Positions 22,415-34,711 of a stretch of DNA of 64,000 nt are shown here, piece by piece. The DNA comes from Narthecium ossifragum (taxonomy: Eukaryota; Streptophyta; Magnoliopsida; Dioscoreales; Nartheciaceae): positions 19,325,395 to 19,389,394 of the forward strand of contig OY986964.1 in NCBI GenBank assembly GCA_963920575.1, given 5' to 3'. Each line of letters begins with the position of its first letter. Within the stretch, counting starts at the first letter, position 1. The position numbers and the translations under genes are program-made. Below the pieces are notes generated by a model that was not told where the DNA came from, ran no database searches, and saw only the letters and a list, made by a program, of their open reading frames with translations.

Positions 22415-23086
22415 TGACTCCTCCTTAGCCAAAGCTATGGCTAGGTCGAGATATACCTTTAGGGTTTTTGGAGAAGCACCCTAGGTATTCGACAAGAAAG
22501 GCTGAAAACTAGAGGTGAGAGACGGATGAGGAAGAGGATTACCTTGCAGCTTCCTCAATGGTTGGCTGGCTTCTCTTGGAGATCCAAGCCTTGGAGAACG
22601 TGGTGGAGGGAAGCACGGCAGCCAAAGGGATGCCGGGGACTTGGGGTTGGATGGCGGAGGTGGCTGGTAACGGCTGTGATGATAGTGGCCAGCTGGTGGA
22701 GAAGAATCCGGCTGCAGAGAGAGAAGGGTAAAGGTGGCTGGTCGTTTGTGGAATTAGGGTTACAGCTACTCCTATATTACTTCTACTCCTAGAATTTATC
22801 TCTACTAAATAATGACTCTCATAAATTCGTCCATGCATAATTACAAGCTATGGAGGTCCTTTTATAGAGGCCTCAAGAGAGTTCTACTACAACTAGAGAA
22901 CTACCTTGCTTTAATCAGCAAGTAACCATACTTTCCTACTAAGACTCAATCATAACTCAAACTTCCTGATTACTCTAGGACTCTTAATAGGAACTAATAA
23001 AGCAAATCATAAACTGAACTCAAACTAGGAAACTGACTCAATCAAGATAACTACTAACTAGGAAATCATCTAAGTAAGCAAACCAG

Positions 23087-25431
23087 CTAGGAATAGGATT
23101 CCTTTGGCCGGCTGAGCTTAGAACGCCCAAAGGGACTTGGGTGCAGCCAACTCCTTGGCGTGGGCCCATCCAAGCAAGGACGTGGGTCCCTTCTTGGAAT
23201 GGCTCGGTTCGACCTCGTATCATCCCTCCTCCCTTCGAAATTGGCCTTGTCCTCAAGGCCTGAATGTGATGAGGAAAGAGGGCTCTTCTCTTCTCGAACC
23301 GGAGTGATGTGGCTGGACCGCAACTGTTGCTCTGTACTCGGCGGTGAGAATCCCGGTCGGGCCCATGGTGGATCTAATGGTATCCGAAGTGGCGAGTCAG
23401 GGAGCCATGCTGCAGGCCTGGAAGAAGGGAACTGAAGCGCCGGTGGATCTGGGGGTCGCTGGAACTCCAAGAAGTAGATGGCAGCTACAGATAGGTGGTT
23501 GTGCATAGTCATTGTCAGTCGTCCGGGATCGAAGACTAGATCAACTCGAATCAAGTCCTTCCAAGGTGGAAGTAGACCCAATAGGGCAGCTGAAAACAAT
23601 CGAGTGCAGTTGAGCTTGGATATTTCTCTGCTTTTCTCGAAGGGGATCATCAGGGCTCTGGCTTCAACATCAATCCTCACGGTCAGAGTCGACAAAGTCG
23701 TTCTGAAACTTCGAGTGGTGGATGGATGCTGGGCGATGCTCTTGGATCTGATCAATTGGAAGATGGCAACCGAATAAGGAGGGTAGCTCCTTGGATAGCT
23801 CAGATCAGTTGGGGGATGCCTGATCAACTGAAGATGCGTAGGAAACATCTGGATCTGATCTGGTGGAAGTCTGAAATCAAGCTTGATCAAGTCGGATTGG
23901 CTGAGCTTGTTTGAACTTGGTGGGCTTGGATCAGATCTGACTTGGTCGAATTTGACTGAATCCAATTGATCTGGATTTAGCTTGAACTGGTCTGGATCTG
24001 GGCTTGATCGGATTTGGTTGGTGTAGCCAAATCTGGTTGTGCCTGGATTGAATCTGTCCAAGTATTGTAAGTTGGAGTCTGACTCAATCGAGTGTGGAAG
24101 ATGGAGTCGGACGATCAGGTTCAAACGGTGGTGATTTGATCTGATCTGATCTGATGGTTGAGATCTGTCCAGTGCTTGAAGAAGCTTGGGATTGGATTGA
24201 GATCTGGCAGATGGAGGTGGCCGGAACTCAATTGCTTGTGAGGGAAGCTCGTCGGAGTTTACATCCCATGGGAAGAGGTAGTGAGAGGATGGGGGTTTGA
24301 TACGGTTGGCGGATCTGGAGGGGGTTTGGAGTCGGCCTCGGTAAGGATACGGGAAGGGTCAGGAGGTTTAGGGGACGGCCTTTGTTGGCTTGAGTGATCC
24401 TTCAGTGGGCCATGGAAGGAGGTTATGGTAGGATCAGGGGCAAGGTAGGCAGCGATTACCTTGGGGGTTGCTGCCGGAGTTGAAGGAGATGGATTTGGGA
24501 GCCGGCTGATTTGGGGATGGAATGGGGTAGGAATGAGGAGGGCCTTGGTGGGGGTTACATGGTACGGGGAGGGCATGAACTGAGGTAAGGTCGGTGGCTG
24601 CAGCTTCATGGATGTTGACTGGGCTGGGATGTGGTGTGGTTGGGTAAGGGGGCAGCGAGTGTTGTTCATGGGTTGGGTCAAGGGGAAGCTCGGGGGTAGG
24701 TGGAGTATGAGGAGTCCTAATCCAGGTAGAGCTAGGTTTAGGTTTTGCAACCCAAGTTGTAGCTAGAATGGGATTTTCTCTGGAAATCTAAACTCTGGTA
24801 GGGCTTGACAGATTCATAGGAGAATATCGTTTGATCATTGCTTCCCACTGTTCTACAGAAGGGTAAGGTAGAGGGCTCCAACTTTGTACAGCTTCCTTCC
24901 ATTGTTCAACGGTAGGGTAAGCAGTACTCCAAGTTTGACTAGGATTCCTAGTTGGAGTAGGATTTGTAATCCTAGTTCCAGTAGGATTTTGAGTCCAAGT
25001 CGTACTCTGAGTTTGACTCAGATTCCTAGATGGTTGGAGCAGGATTTGTAATCCTAGTTCCAGTAGGATTCGAAGTCCAAGTTGTACTCAAATAGCCATT
25101 GGTGTTTGTAGGTTTGGGTTGGCTGTAGGGAGTAGGAAATGGCTGATACGGTGGTGATGGATTGTAGGGAGGAATAGGGTTGTACGGTGCGTAGGGAGGT
25201 GGCATAAGCTGCTGGTATGGTGGCGGAGAAAGGGAAGTGGGACCAGGTATGGGTGAGGGATGGATAGAGGGCTCAAGGTTTGGATACTGGCTCGGTTCAT
25301 AGGCAGGCGGAGTGTAAGGTGGGTGATAGGCCGGATTATAGGTTGGGACAGGAGGTTGGTTAGGGTTAGGGTTCCGTAGGGATGATGATGAAGGTAAGGG
25401 ATAAATGATGTGGGCCTGGTACTCCTGCCAT
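23087..25431 (-). pseudogene. E2 proline-rich ORF, frameshifted
   Basis: Homologue of the E1 ORF. It starts at the Met-Ala-Gly ATG (25431) but an extra A near 25405 shifts the frame after about 6 codons. Large open blocks remain (24259-24750; 23087-24124, 345 codons including the C-terminal GLEDKANFEG and the LTR extension). Compared with E1, a stretch around 24600-24640 is shortened. Confidence 0.7.
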
Positions 25432-25493
25432 CAGAGAAGCTTCTAGAAGGCCTTGGGCGGCACAGTCGTCGGAACGGAGCTCTGATACCAAGT

Positions 25494-26351
25494 TGATACG
25501 ATGCACCTTCTCTAGGGCTTTCGTATCTGGTCTCTTGCCTAGTCTCGTCTCCTCCTTAGCCAAAGCTATGGCTAGGTCGAGATATACCTTTAGGGTTTTA
25601 GGAGAAGCACCCTAGGTATTCGACAAGAAAGGCTGAAAACTAGAGGAGAGAGACGGATGAGGAAGAGGATTACCTTGCAGCTTCCTCAATGGTTGGCTGG
25701 CTTCTCTTGGAGATCCAAGCCTTGGAGAACGTGGTGGAGGGAAGCACGGCAGCCAAAGGGATGCCGGGGACTTGGGGTTGGATGGCGGAGGTGGCTGGTA
25801 ACGGCTGTGATGATAGTGGCCAGCTGGTGGAGAAGAATCCGGCTGCAGAGAGAGAAGGGTGAAGGTGGCTGGTCGTTTGTGGAATTAGGGTTACAGCTAC
25901 TCCTATATTACTTCTACTCCTAGGATTTATCTCTACTAAATAATGACTCTCATAAATTCGTCCATGCATAATTACAAGCTATGGAGGTCCTTTTATAGAG
26001 GCCTCAAGAGAGTTCTACTACAACTAGAGAACTACCTTGCTTTAATCAGCAAGTAACCATACTTTCCTACTAAGACTCAATCATAACTCAAACTTCCTGA
26101 TTACTAGGACTCTTAATAGGAACTAATAAAGCAAATCATAAACTGAACTCAAACTAGGAAACTGACTCAATCAAGATAACTACTAACTAGGAAATCATCT
26201 AAGTAAGCAAACCAGCTAGGAATAGGATTCCTTTGGCCGGCTGAGCTTAGAACGCCCAAAGGGACTTGGGTGCAGCCAACTCCTTGGCGTGGGCCCATCC
26301 AAGCAAGGACGTGGGTCCCTTCTTGGAATGGCTCGGTTCGACCTCGTATCA
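25494..26351 (-). repeat. E2 5' LTR
   Basis: 858 bp; the PBS on the minus strand lies at 25479-25490. TATA (minus) near 25991-25997. It differs from E1 in the variable leader block (25740-25870). Confidence 0.9.
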
Positions 26352-27482
26352 CAGATAAAGCCCTCGGCGCACGCCGGCATGTAAGGCGAAGGAAAGCTGT
26401 AGGGCTACCCGCATGTTTATTCTAAACATCCCGGGAGTCATCACTCCCCCGGTTCACCACTGCTCCTATTATAGGGCTAACATGCTTAAACATATGTACA
26501 AAGTATAAAACGGTAAGGAAAACCGGCATTCCAAGCCCCGCGGGCAAAAGCCATGAAAAATCCTCTCTGCTACTAAAGGATCGATCTTTTAAGTAACAGT
26601 GAGCCTTCCCTCACTGTCGAGCTAAAGAAGATCGATCCTTCCTCCCAGGAAGATCGATCTTTCTCGAAATAGAGGGCACCCTTCTTGTCGCGCCAAGAAA
26701 GATCGATCCTTCCTCCTAGGAGGATCGATCTTCCTCGCGACGCAGGGTAACCATGCTACCCCCAGGCCCAGGATCGATCTTCTCCAAGCAGAGGATCGAT
26801 CCGGATGGGTTCTCCGGCGACCGGACGGCGAGAAATACCGCCGAAAAACGCTACCAAACCCCCTAAAACTCTGGGATCTGGTAGATCAAGGGACCATGAG
26901 TCCAAAACTGGTGAAATCACAACAAATAAACATGTATATTAAGAGATCTAAGCATAAGAACATAATCAAACCGGAAAACTCCAAAAACCCAGAATAGATG
27001 TAGGTAGGAATCCCTACCTAAGCAAGAGCAGCTTCAATCCAAGCTGTTAGGCCTTGGATCGTCCTCAAACACCTTCAAAAATCGCCAGATCTGAGCTCAG
27101 ATCTCCGGATTTCAAAAGGATTCAAGGAAGAAAGTCTCGTATGCTTTATAGGCAAACGAACCGACTTATGAATGATCGATCTTTCACTAGGAAAAGATCG
27201 ATCCTTCATGACGATCGCACTTGACTTTCTAGCACAAGAAGATCGATCTCTTAGCTAGAGAAGATCGATCCGATTTGTCCAGAAAGCTAGACTTGGGCAA
27301 GAACTCAAGCCCAAGTCCGGATCATTCGATCCTGGGTCCCAGTAACCATTCTAACCAAACATTACCACAAACATGGTCAATGTGTGCACACGCGGGTGTG
27401 AAACAAGCCGACAAGGCGCAATTTACCAAATTGCCCTTGCGGTCCACGTCGAGCCACAGGAGTAGAGGGACGGGTCCTCACA

Positions 27483-28368
27483 GAACACGTCTGCCGCCTG
27501 ATCTCTGGTCGAAGTCCCCACTCGAACTGCCGTGCCCTGGTTGTCGGATCTGCTGCCACTGCCCCCGTAAAACGGACCAGATGAGTAAACCGGATGGCAT
27601 ACTGCTGCACAAAGCGAGTACCCTGCAGAAGGGACAGGTACTCGCGGGACAGAGCATCACGCGTACTCTCTGGGAAGTACGCGTCCAAGAACAACGCTCT
27701 GAACTCCTCCCACATCGGCTCCTCTCCGCCACTAGTGTGCAGGGCGGTGCACCACCAGTCAAGAGCGTCTCCATCGAATTGAAACACCGTGAGGGTGATC
27801 CGGATCACGCGTCCTCTCCGGGAAGTACGCGTGTGCAGGACAGAGCATCACGCGTACTCTCCGGGAAGTACGCGTCCAAGAACAACGCTCTGAACTCCTC
27901 CCACATCGGTTCCTCTCCGCCACTAGTGTGCAGGGCGGTGCACCACCAGTCAAGAGCGTCTCCATCGAATTGAAACACCGTGAGGGTGATCCGGATCCGG
28001 TCATCCTCGACAAAGAGAGTGTCGAGAACGCGCCTGACTCCTCGGAGCTAGCCGTCTGCTGTGGTCCGATCTTCAGTCTCACCGCTGAACCTAGGCGGGT
28101 TCAGCCGCTGAAAATCCATCATGACCGCCGCCGCGGCCCGCCCGTCGACCGGAGCGAGGACCCCCTCTTCGATGAGAAGGGCCTCCTCCCGTGCAACCGA
28201 AACCGTCGTTGGTGATGGCTTTGTCCGTCGAGCTCGTACCACCCTAGTGGGAACCTCCTTGCTCGGTCGGGTGGAGCGACCGGGTCGTACCCCGCCCCTA
28301 CCGATAACCAAAGGCCGGTCTCGAACTCCCGTCATCTGCGCGATCACCAACGACAAATGAGTGTTCAC
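27483..28368 (-). pseudogene. Tekay1 gag (N-terminal and core)
   Basis: The N-terminal segment (28048-28368) ends in FQRLNPPRFSGETE. The gag core (27483-27808 and a second copy to 27998) contains FQFDGDALDWWCTAL, FLDAYFPES and RFTHLVRFTGAVA, typical of Tekay-type gag. A tandem duplication repeats part of the core and breaks the frame. The core runs straight into the solo LTR, and no CCHC zinc knuckle is seen on the far side (19613-19826), so that part was probably lost. Confidence 0.82.
27650..27998. repeat. Tandem duplication in Tekay1 gag
   Basis: A block of about 157 bp (CAGAGCATCACGCGTACTCT ... GGTGATCCGGATC) occurs at 27650-27806 and again at 27841-27998 with few differences. They are separated by about 34 bp that itself repeats TCTCCGGGAAGTACGCGT. 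Confidence 0.9.
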
Positions 28369-28524
28369 TAGTTAGAAGCCGCAAAACAAAGCAGCACAAA
28401 CAGAAAGCGGAAAAAGCAAAACACATCAAAAGGAGCATGCACGGATGTTCTAGACATAAAACTAACCCGTCCCACGCTTAAACTCAACCAAATCCTGATC
28501 CTTACCTTGGGATCTACAACCTAT

Positions 28525-28536
28525 GCTCTGATACCA
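28525..28536 (-). other. Tekay1 primer-binding site (tRNA-iMet)
   Basis: TGGTATCAGAGC on the minus strand, three bases inside the 5' LTR (28540). It fixes this side as the Tekay1 5' end. Confidence 0.85.
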
Positions 28537-29376
28537 AGCTGTTGCGCCCCAACCCACGAAAGCCCAACCGGGCCAGGCGACGCGAATCGAAACCTAACAA
28601 ACCATGGAAAATTTGGCGAGGGTTCCCTCTAACCTATTGGTCTCCCTAGCAATTCATCAAAACACCCTCAATTAAAAGACAATAATCAACAGAACCTCAA
28701 ATCAAAGATTACAATCCCAAAAGTTTAATATACTTATCCACGAAAAGGGGAAGATCAAGTACAACATTTTATACTCCCGTAGGAGACTAACTAACAAAGG
28801 TTCAAAAGCTGTAAAGGATCACCACCTCTCAGACTCCACCTGACCCCGCCGCACCACCGACCAACTGCCCAGTAGGGGCCACCGAAGAGGAGCTAACCCC
28901 TGCACCTGCAAAACGCAGCCCGGGTAGGAATGAGCAACTAAGCTCAGCATGGAAACTACACTAAGACACATAGAAGGAAGAGGGAAACGCAACAGTGTCG
29001 CCCTCTAGTAAAGCCTAGGTGTACAATGATCACCAAGCCAAAGGATCGATCTTCCTGGAGGGAAGATCGATCACCTTCATGACCAATTACTCGCCATGCC
29101 AGCCAAGGCACATGATCGATCATCTCCAACCAGATGATCGATCCTTCTCGGGCTCGGCATGACTAACCCAGGAAGATCGATCATTCCTCCAGAATGATCG
29201 ATCCCGATGGGTTCTCCGGCCAACCTCCGGCGAGAAATACTATCGGAAAACTCCACCAAATCCTACAAAACTTTGGGGTATGGTAGTACGAAGGACCACA
29301 AGTCCAAAACTGGTAAGGATGCTAAAAAACCATCAACCATACAACGAGATCTAAGCAAAACAAAACACAATCAACT

Positions 29377-32300
29377 TGATACGATGCACCTTCTCAAGGG
29401 CTTTCGTACCGGGTCTCTTGCCTTATCTCAGATCCTCTTTAGCCAAATCTATGGCTAGGTCGAGAGATACCTTTAGGGTTTTAGGAGAAGGACCCTAGGT
29501 ATTCGACGAGGAAGACAAAGACTAGAGGAGGAGACGGATGAGAAGAGGGATACCTTGCAGCTCCTCTAGGGTTGGCTGGCTTCTCTTGGAGATCCAAGCC
29601 TTGGAGAACGTGGGTGATGGCTGGTAGTGGTGATGATGGTGGCGAAGGAGTGGACGGCAGCGGAGAAGGAGACCGGTGATGGAGAAGGACCGGCTGTAGA
29701 GTGAGAGGAAGGTGGCTGGTGGATTATGAGGAAACTAGGTTACAGCTACTCCTATATTACTTCTACTCCTAGGATTTATCTCTACTAAATAATAACTCTC
29801 ATAAATTCGTCCATGCATAATTACAAGCTATGGAGGTCCTTTTATAGAGGCCTCAAGAGAGTTTTACTACAACTAGAGAACTACCTTGCTTTAATCAGCA
29901 AGTAACCATACTTTCCTACTAAGACTCAATCATAACTCAAACTTCCTGATTACTAGGACTCTTAATAGGAACTAATAAAGCAAATCATAAACTGAACTCA
30001 AATTAGGAAACTGACTCAATCAAGATAACTACTAACTAGGACATCATCTAAGTAAGCAAACCAGCTAGGAATAGGATTCCTTTGGCCGGCTGAGCTTAGA
30101 ACGCCCAAAGGGACTTGGGTGCAGCCAACTCCTTGGCATGGGCCCATCCAAGCAAGGACGTGGGACCCTTCTTGGAATGGCTCGGTTCGACCTCGTATCA
30201 TCCCTCCTCCCTTCGAAATTGGCCTTGTCCTCAAGGCCTGAATGTGATGAGAAAAGTGGGCTCTTCTCTTCTCGAACCGGAGTGATGTGGCTGGACCGCA
30301 ACTGTTGCTCTGTACTCGGCGGTGAGAATCCCGGTCTGGCCCATGGTGGATCTAATGGTATCCGAAGCGGCGAGTCAGGGAGCCATGCTGCCGGTCTGGA
30401 AGAAGGGAACTGAAGCGCCGGTGGATCTGGGGGTCGCTGGAACTCCAAGAAGTAGATGGCAGCTACAGATAGGTGGTTGAGCATAGTCATTGTCGGTCGT
30501 CCGGGATCGAAGACTAAATCAACTCGAATCGAGTCCTTCCAAGGTGGAAGTAGACCCAATAGGGCAGCTGAATACAATCGAGTGCAGTTGAGCTTGGATA
30601 TTTCTCTGCTTTTCTCGAAGGGGATCATCAGGGCTCTGATTTCAACATCAATCCTCACGGTCAGAGTCGACAAAGTCGTTCTGAAACTTCGAGTGGTGGA
30701 TGGATGCTGGGCGATGCTCTTGGATCTGATCAGTTGGAAGATGGCAACCGAATAAGGAGGGTAGCTCCTTGGATAGCTCAGATCAGTTGGGGGATGCCTG
30801 ATCAACTGAAGATGCGTAGGAAACATCTGGATCTGATCTGGTGGAAGTCTGAAATCAAGCTTGATCAAGTCGGATTGGCTGAGCTTGCTTGAACTTGGTG
30901 GGCTTGGATCAGATCTGACTTGGTCGGATTTGACTGAATCCAATTGATCCGGACTTAGCTTGAACTGGTCTGGATCTGGGCTTGATCGGATTTGGTTGGT
31001 GTAGCCAAATCTGGTTTTGCCTGGATTGAATCTGTCCAAGTATTGTAAGCTGGAGTCTGACTCGATCAAGTGTGGAAGATGGAGTCGGACGATCAGGTTC
31101 AAACGGTGGTGATTTGATCTGATCTGATCTGATGGTTGAGATCTGTCCAGTGCTTGAAGAAGCTTGGGATTGGATTGAGATCTGGCAGCTGGAGGTGGCC
31201 GGAACTCAATTGCTTGTGAGGGAAGCTCGTCGGAGTTTACATCCCATGGGGAAGAGGTAGTGAGAGGATGGGGGTTTGATACGGTTGGTGGATCTGGAGG
31301 GGGTTTGGGGTCAGCCTCGGTAAGGATACGGGAAGGGTCAGGAGGTTTAGGGGACGGTCTTTGGTGGCTTGAGAGATCCTTCAGTGGGCCATAGAAGGAG
31401 GTTATGGTAATCAGGGGCAGGTAGGCAGCGATTACCTTGGGGGTTGCTGCCGGAGTTGAAGGAGATGGATTTGGGAGCCGGCTGATTTGGGGATGGAACG
31501 GGGTAGGAATGAGGAGGGCCTTGGTGGGGGTTACATGGTACGGGGAGGGCATGAACTGAGGTAAGGTCGGTGGCTGCAGTTTTGTGGACTTCGGGTAGAT
31601 TGCCGGAGATGACAATCGGCTGTGGGACTGGAGAACGGGGGGCCGTGGGTTGGTAGGGGGAAAGAGGGTGGCCTTGATTAGTGGTGGGGGCTGCCGGGGA
31701 GGAGTAGGGAGGAGAGTTGCTGGTCGTGGGATGTGGTGTGGTTGGGTGAGGGGGCAGCGGGTGTTGTTCAAGGTTTTGGTCATGGGGCAGCTCATGGGTA
31801 GGTGGAGTATGAGGAGTCCTAATCCCGGTAGAGCTGGGTTTATGTTTTGCAATCCAAGTTGCAGCTAGAATGGGATTTTCTTTGGAAATCTGAACTCTGG
31901 TAGGGCTTGACTGATTTGTAGGAGAATATTGTTGGATCATTGCTTCCCATTGTTCCACTGAAGGGTAAGGCAAAGGGATCCAACTCTGGACAGCTTCCTT
32001 CCATTGTTCAGCCGTAGGGTAAGTCGTACTCCGAGTTTGACTAGGATTCCTGGTTGGAGTAGGATTTGCAATCCTAGTTCCAGTAGGATCTTGAGTCCAA
32101 GTCGTACTCTGAGTTTGACTCGAATTCCTAGTTGGAGTAGGATTTGTAATCCTAGTTCCAGTAGGATTTGGAGTCCAAGTTGTACTCAAATAGCCATTGG
32201 TGTTTGTAGGTTTGGGTTGGTTGTAGGGAGTAGGTAATGGCTGATACGGTGGTGATGGATTGTAGGGAAGACTAGGGTTGTACGGTGCGTAGGGAGGTGG

Positions 32301-33414
32301 CATAGGCTGCTGGTATGGTGGCGGAGAAAGGGTAGTGGGGCCAGGTATGGGTGAGGGATGGATAGAGGGCTCAAGGTTTGGATACTGGCTAGGTTCATAG
32401 GCAAGCGGAGTGTAAGGTGGGTGATAGGCCGGATTATTGGTTGGGACAGGAGGTTGGTTAGGGTTAGGGTTCCGTAGGGATGATGATGAAGGTAAGGGAT
32501 AATGATGTGGGCCTGGTACTCCTGCCATCAGAGAAGCTTCTAGAAGGCCTTGGGCGGCACAGTCGTCGGAACGGAGCTCTGATGCCAAGTTGATACGATG
32601 CACCTTCTCAAGGGCTTTCGTACCGGGTCTCTTGCCTTATCTCAGATCCTCTTTAGCCAAATCTATGACTAGGTCGAGAGATACCTTTAGGGTTTTAGGA
32701 GAAGGACCCTAGGTATTCGACGAGGAAGACGAAGACTAGAGGAGGAGACGGATGAGAAGAGGGATACCTTGCAGCTCCTCTAGGGTTGGCTGGCTTCTCT
32801 TGGAGATCCAAGCCTTGGAGAACGTGGGTGATGGCTGGTAGTGGTGATGATGGTGGCGAAGGAGTGGACGGCAGCGGAGAAGGAGACCGGTGATGGAGAA
32901 GGACCGGCTGTAGAGTGAGAGGAAGGTGGCTGGTGGATTATGAGGAAACTAGGTTACAGCTACTCCTATATTACTTCTACTCCTAGGATTTATCTCTACT
33001 AAATAATAACTCTCATAAATTCGTCCATGCATAATTACAAGCTATGGAGGTCCTTTTATAGAGGCCTCAAGAGAGTTCTACTACAACTAGAGAACTACCT
33101 TGCTTTAATCAGCAAGTAACCATACTTTCCTACTAAGACTCAATCATAACTCAAACTTCCTGATTACTAGGACTCTTAATAGGAACTAATAAAGCAAATC
33201 ATAAACTGAACTCAAATTAGGAAACTGACTCAATCAAGATAACTACTAACTAGGACATCATCTAAGTAAGCAAACCAGCTAGGAATAGGATTCCTTTGGC
33301 CGGCTGAGCTTAGAACGCCCAAAGGGACTTGGGTGCAGCCAACTCCTTGGCGTGGGCCCATCCAAGCAAGGACGTGGGACCCTTCTTGGAACGGCTCGGT
33401 TCGACCTCGTATCA
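29377..33414 (-). mobile_element. E3: full-length E element in Tekay1 5' LTR
   Basis: TSD CAACT at 29372-29376 and 33415-33419. 3' LTR 29377-30200, 5' LTR 32591-33414, both 824 bp with the same short variant leader block and nearly identical, so it is a recent insertion. PBS (minus) 32576-32587, with one change (GCATCAGAGC type). Confidence 0.94.
30065..32528 (-). pseudogene. E3 proline-rich ORF with a single 2-bp deletion
   Basis: Homologue of the E1 ORF. It is open from the Met-Ala-Gly ATG (32528) to about 31400, where GGTAGGATCAGG of E1 reads GGTAATCAGG (two bases lost). The frame that then becomes correct is open to the LTR stop at 30065. One lesion in about 2.4 kb. It lacks the A-like segment of E1 and has IDVEIRALMIPFEKSREISK-type sequence there instead, as E2, E4 and E5 do. 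Confidence 0.75.
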
Positions 33415-34123
33415 CAACTCAAATCTCACAAAACTGGGAAAACAAGTAGGTAGGAATCCCTACCTAGGCAAGAGCTGCTTCAATCCCAGCTGCTAAGCCT
33501 TACATCATCCTCAATCGCTCCAAAATCCAGCCAGATCTGAGCTCAAGAACAGCGGATTTCAAAAGGATTCAAGGAAGACCGCTTTATAGGCAAACAAGCT
33601 CCGGAAAGATCGATCGTTCATGACGATCGCGCATTGACTTTCTGGCACTAAATGATCGATCTTCTAGCAAGAAAAGATCGATCCTTTAGGTGCAGAAAGC
33701 TAGACTTGGGCAAAAACACAAGCCCAAGTCTGGATCTTTCGATCCCGAGTCCACCTAACCGTTCTAATCTGATACGAGGTCGAACCGAGCCATTCCAAGA
33801 AGGGACCCACGTCCTTGCTTGGATGGGCCCACGCCAAGGGGTTGGCTACAACCAAGGCCCTTTGGGCGTTCTAAGCTCAGCCGGCCAAAGGAATCCTATT
33901 CCTAGCTGGTTTGCTTACTTAGTTGATTTCCTAGTTAGTAGTTATCTTGATTGAGTCAGTTTCCTAGTTTGAGTTCAGTTTATGATTTTCTTTATTAGTT
34001 CCTATTAAGAGTCCTAGTAATCAGGAAGTTTGAGTTATGATTGAGTCTTAGTAGGAAAGTATGGTTACTTGCTGATTAAAGCAAGGTAGTTCTCTAGTTG
34101 TAGTAGAACTCTCTTGAGGCCTC

Positions 34124-34130
34124 TATAAAA
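34124..34130 (+). promoter_or_regulatory. TATA box, E4 5' LTR
   Basis: TATAAAA in CTCTATAAAAGGACCTC. Confidence 0.6.
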
Positions 34131-34711
34131 GGACCTCTATAGCTTGTATTAGGTCATGGACGAATTTATGAGAGTTATTATTTAGTAGAGATAAATCCTA
34201 GGAGTAAAAGTAATATAGGAGTAGCTGTAACCTAGTTTCCTCATAATCCACCAGCCACCTTCATCTCTCTCTACAGCCGGTTCTTCTCCATCACCGGTCT
34301 CCTTCTCCGCTGTCGTCCACTCCTTCGCCACTATCATCACCGCCGCTACCAACCACCTCCGCCGTCCAACCCCAAGTCCCCGGCGTCTCCTTGGCTGCCG
34401 TGCTTTCCTCCACCACGTTCTCCAAGGCTTGGATCTCCAAGAGAAGCCAGCCAACCCTAGAGGAGCTGCAAAGTATCCCTCTTCTCATCCATCTCCTCCT
34501 CTAATCTTCGTCTTCCTCGTCGAATACCTAGGGTCCTTCTCCTAAAACCCTAAAGGTATCTCTCGACCTAACCATAGATTTGGTTAAAGAAAAACTGAGA
34601 TAAGGCAAGAGACCCGGTACGAAAGCCCTTGAGAAGGTGCATCGTATCAACTTGGTATCAGAGCTCCGTTCCGACGACTGTGCCGCCCAAGGCCTTCTAG
34701 AAGCTTCTCTG

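Larger units (their letters stand above)
20954..26351 (-). mobile_element. E2: full-length E element carrying an A solo LTR
   Basis: TSD CAGAT at 20949-20953 and 26352-26356; the unoccupied version of this site is at about 59785-59800. 3' LTR 20954-23222 (split by the A solo LTR), internal region 23223-25493, 5' LTR 25494-26351. It is a distinct E subtype: its LTR reads CTCTAGGGCTTTCGTATCTGG where the others read CTCAAGGGCTTTCGTACCGGG. Confidence 0.93.
19827..27482 (-). mobile_element. Solo Tekay LTR nested in Tekay1 gag (carries E2)
   Basis: TGTCGCGCCCCG... to ...GGTCCTCACA. It is flanked by GAGCA (19822-19826) and GAACA (27483-27487), a TSD with one mismatch. On its left is the protease linker and on its right the gag core of the same host, with no PBS or PPT at either side, so this is an inserted solo LTR rather than a Tekay1 LTR. 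It is about 2.25 kb after removing E2. Confidence 0.85.
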
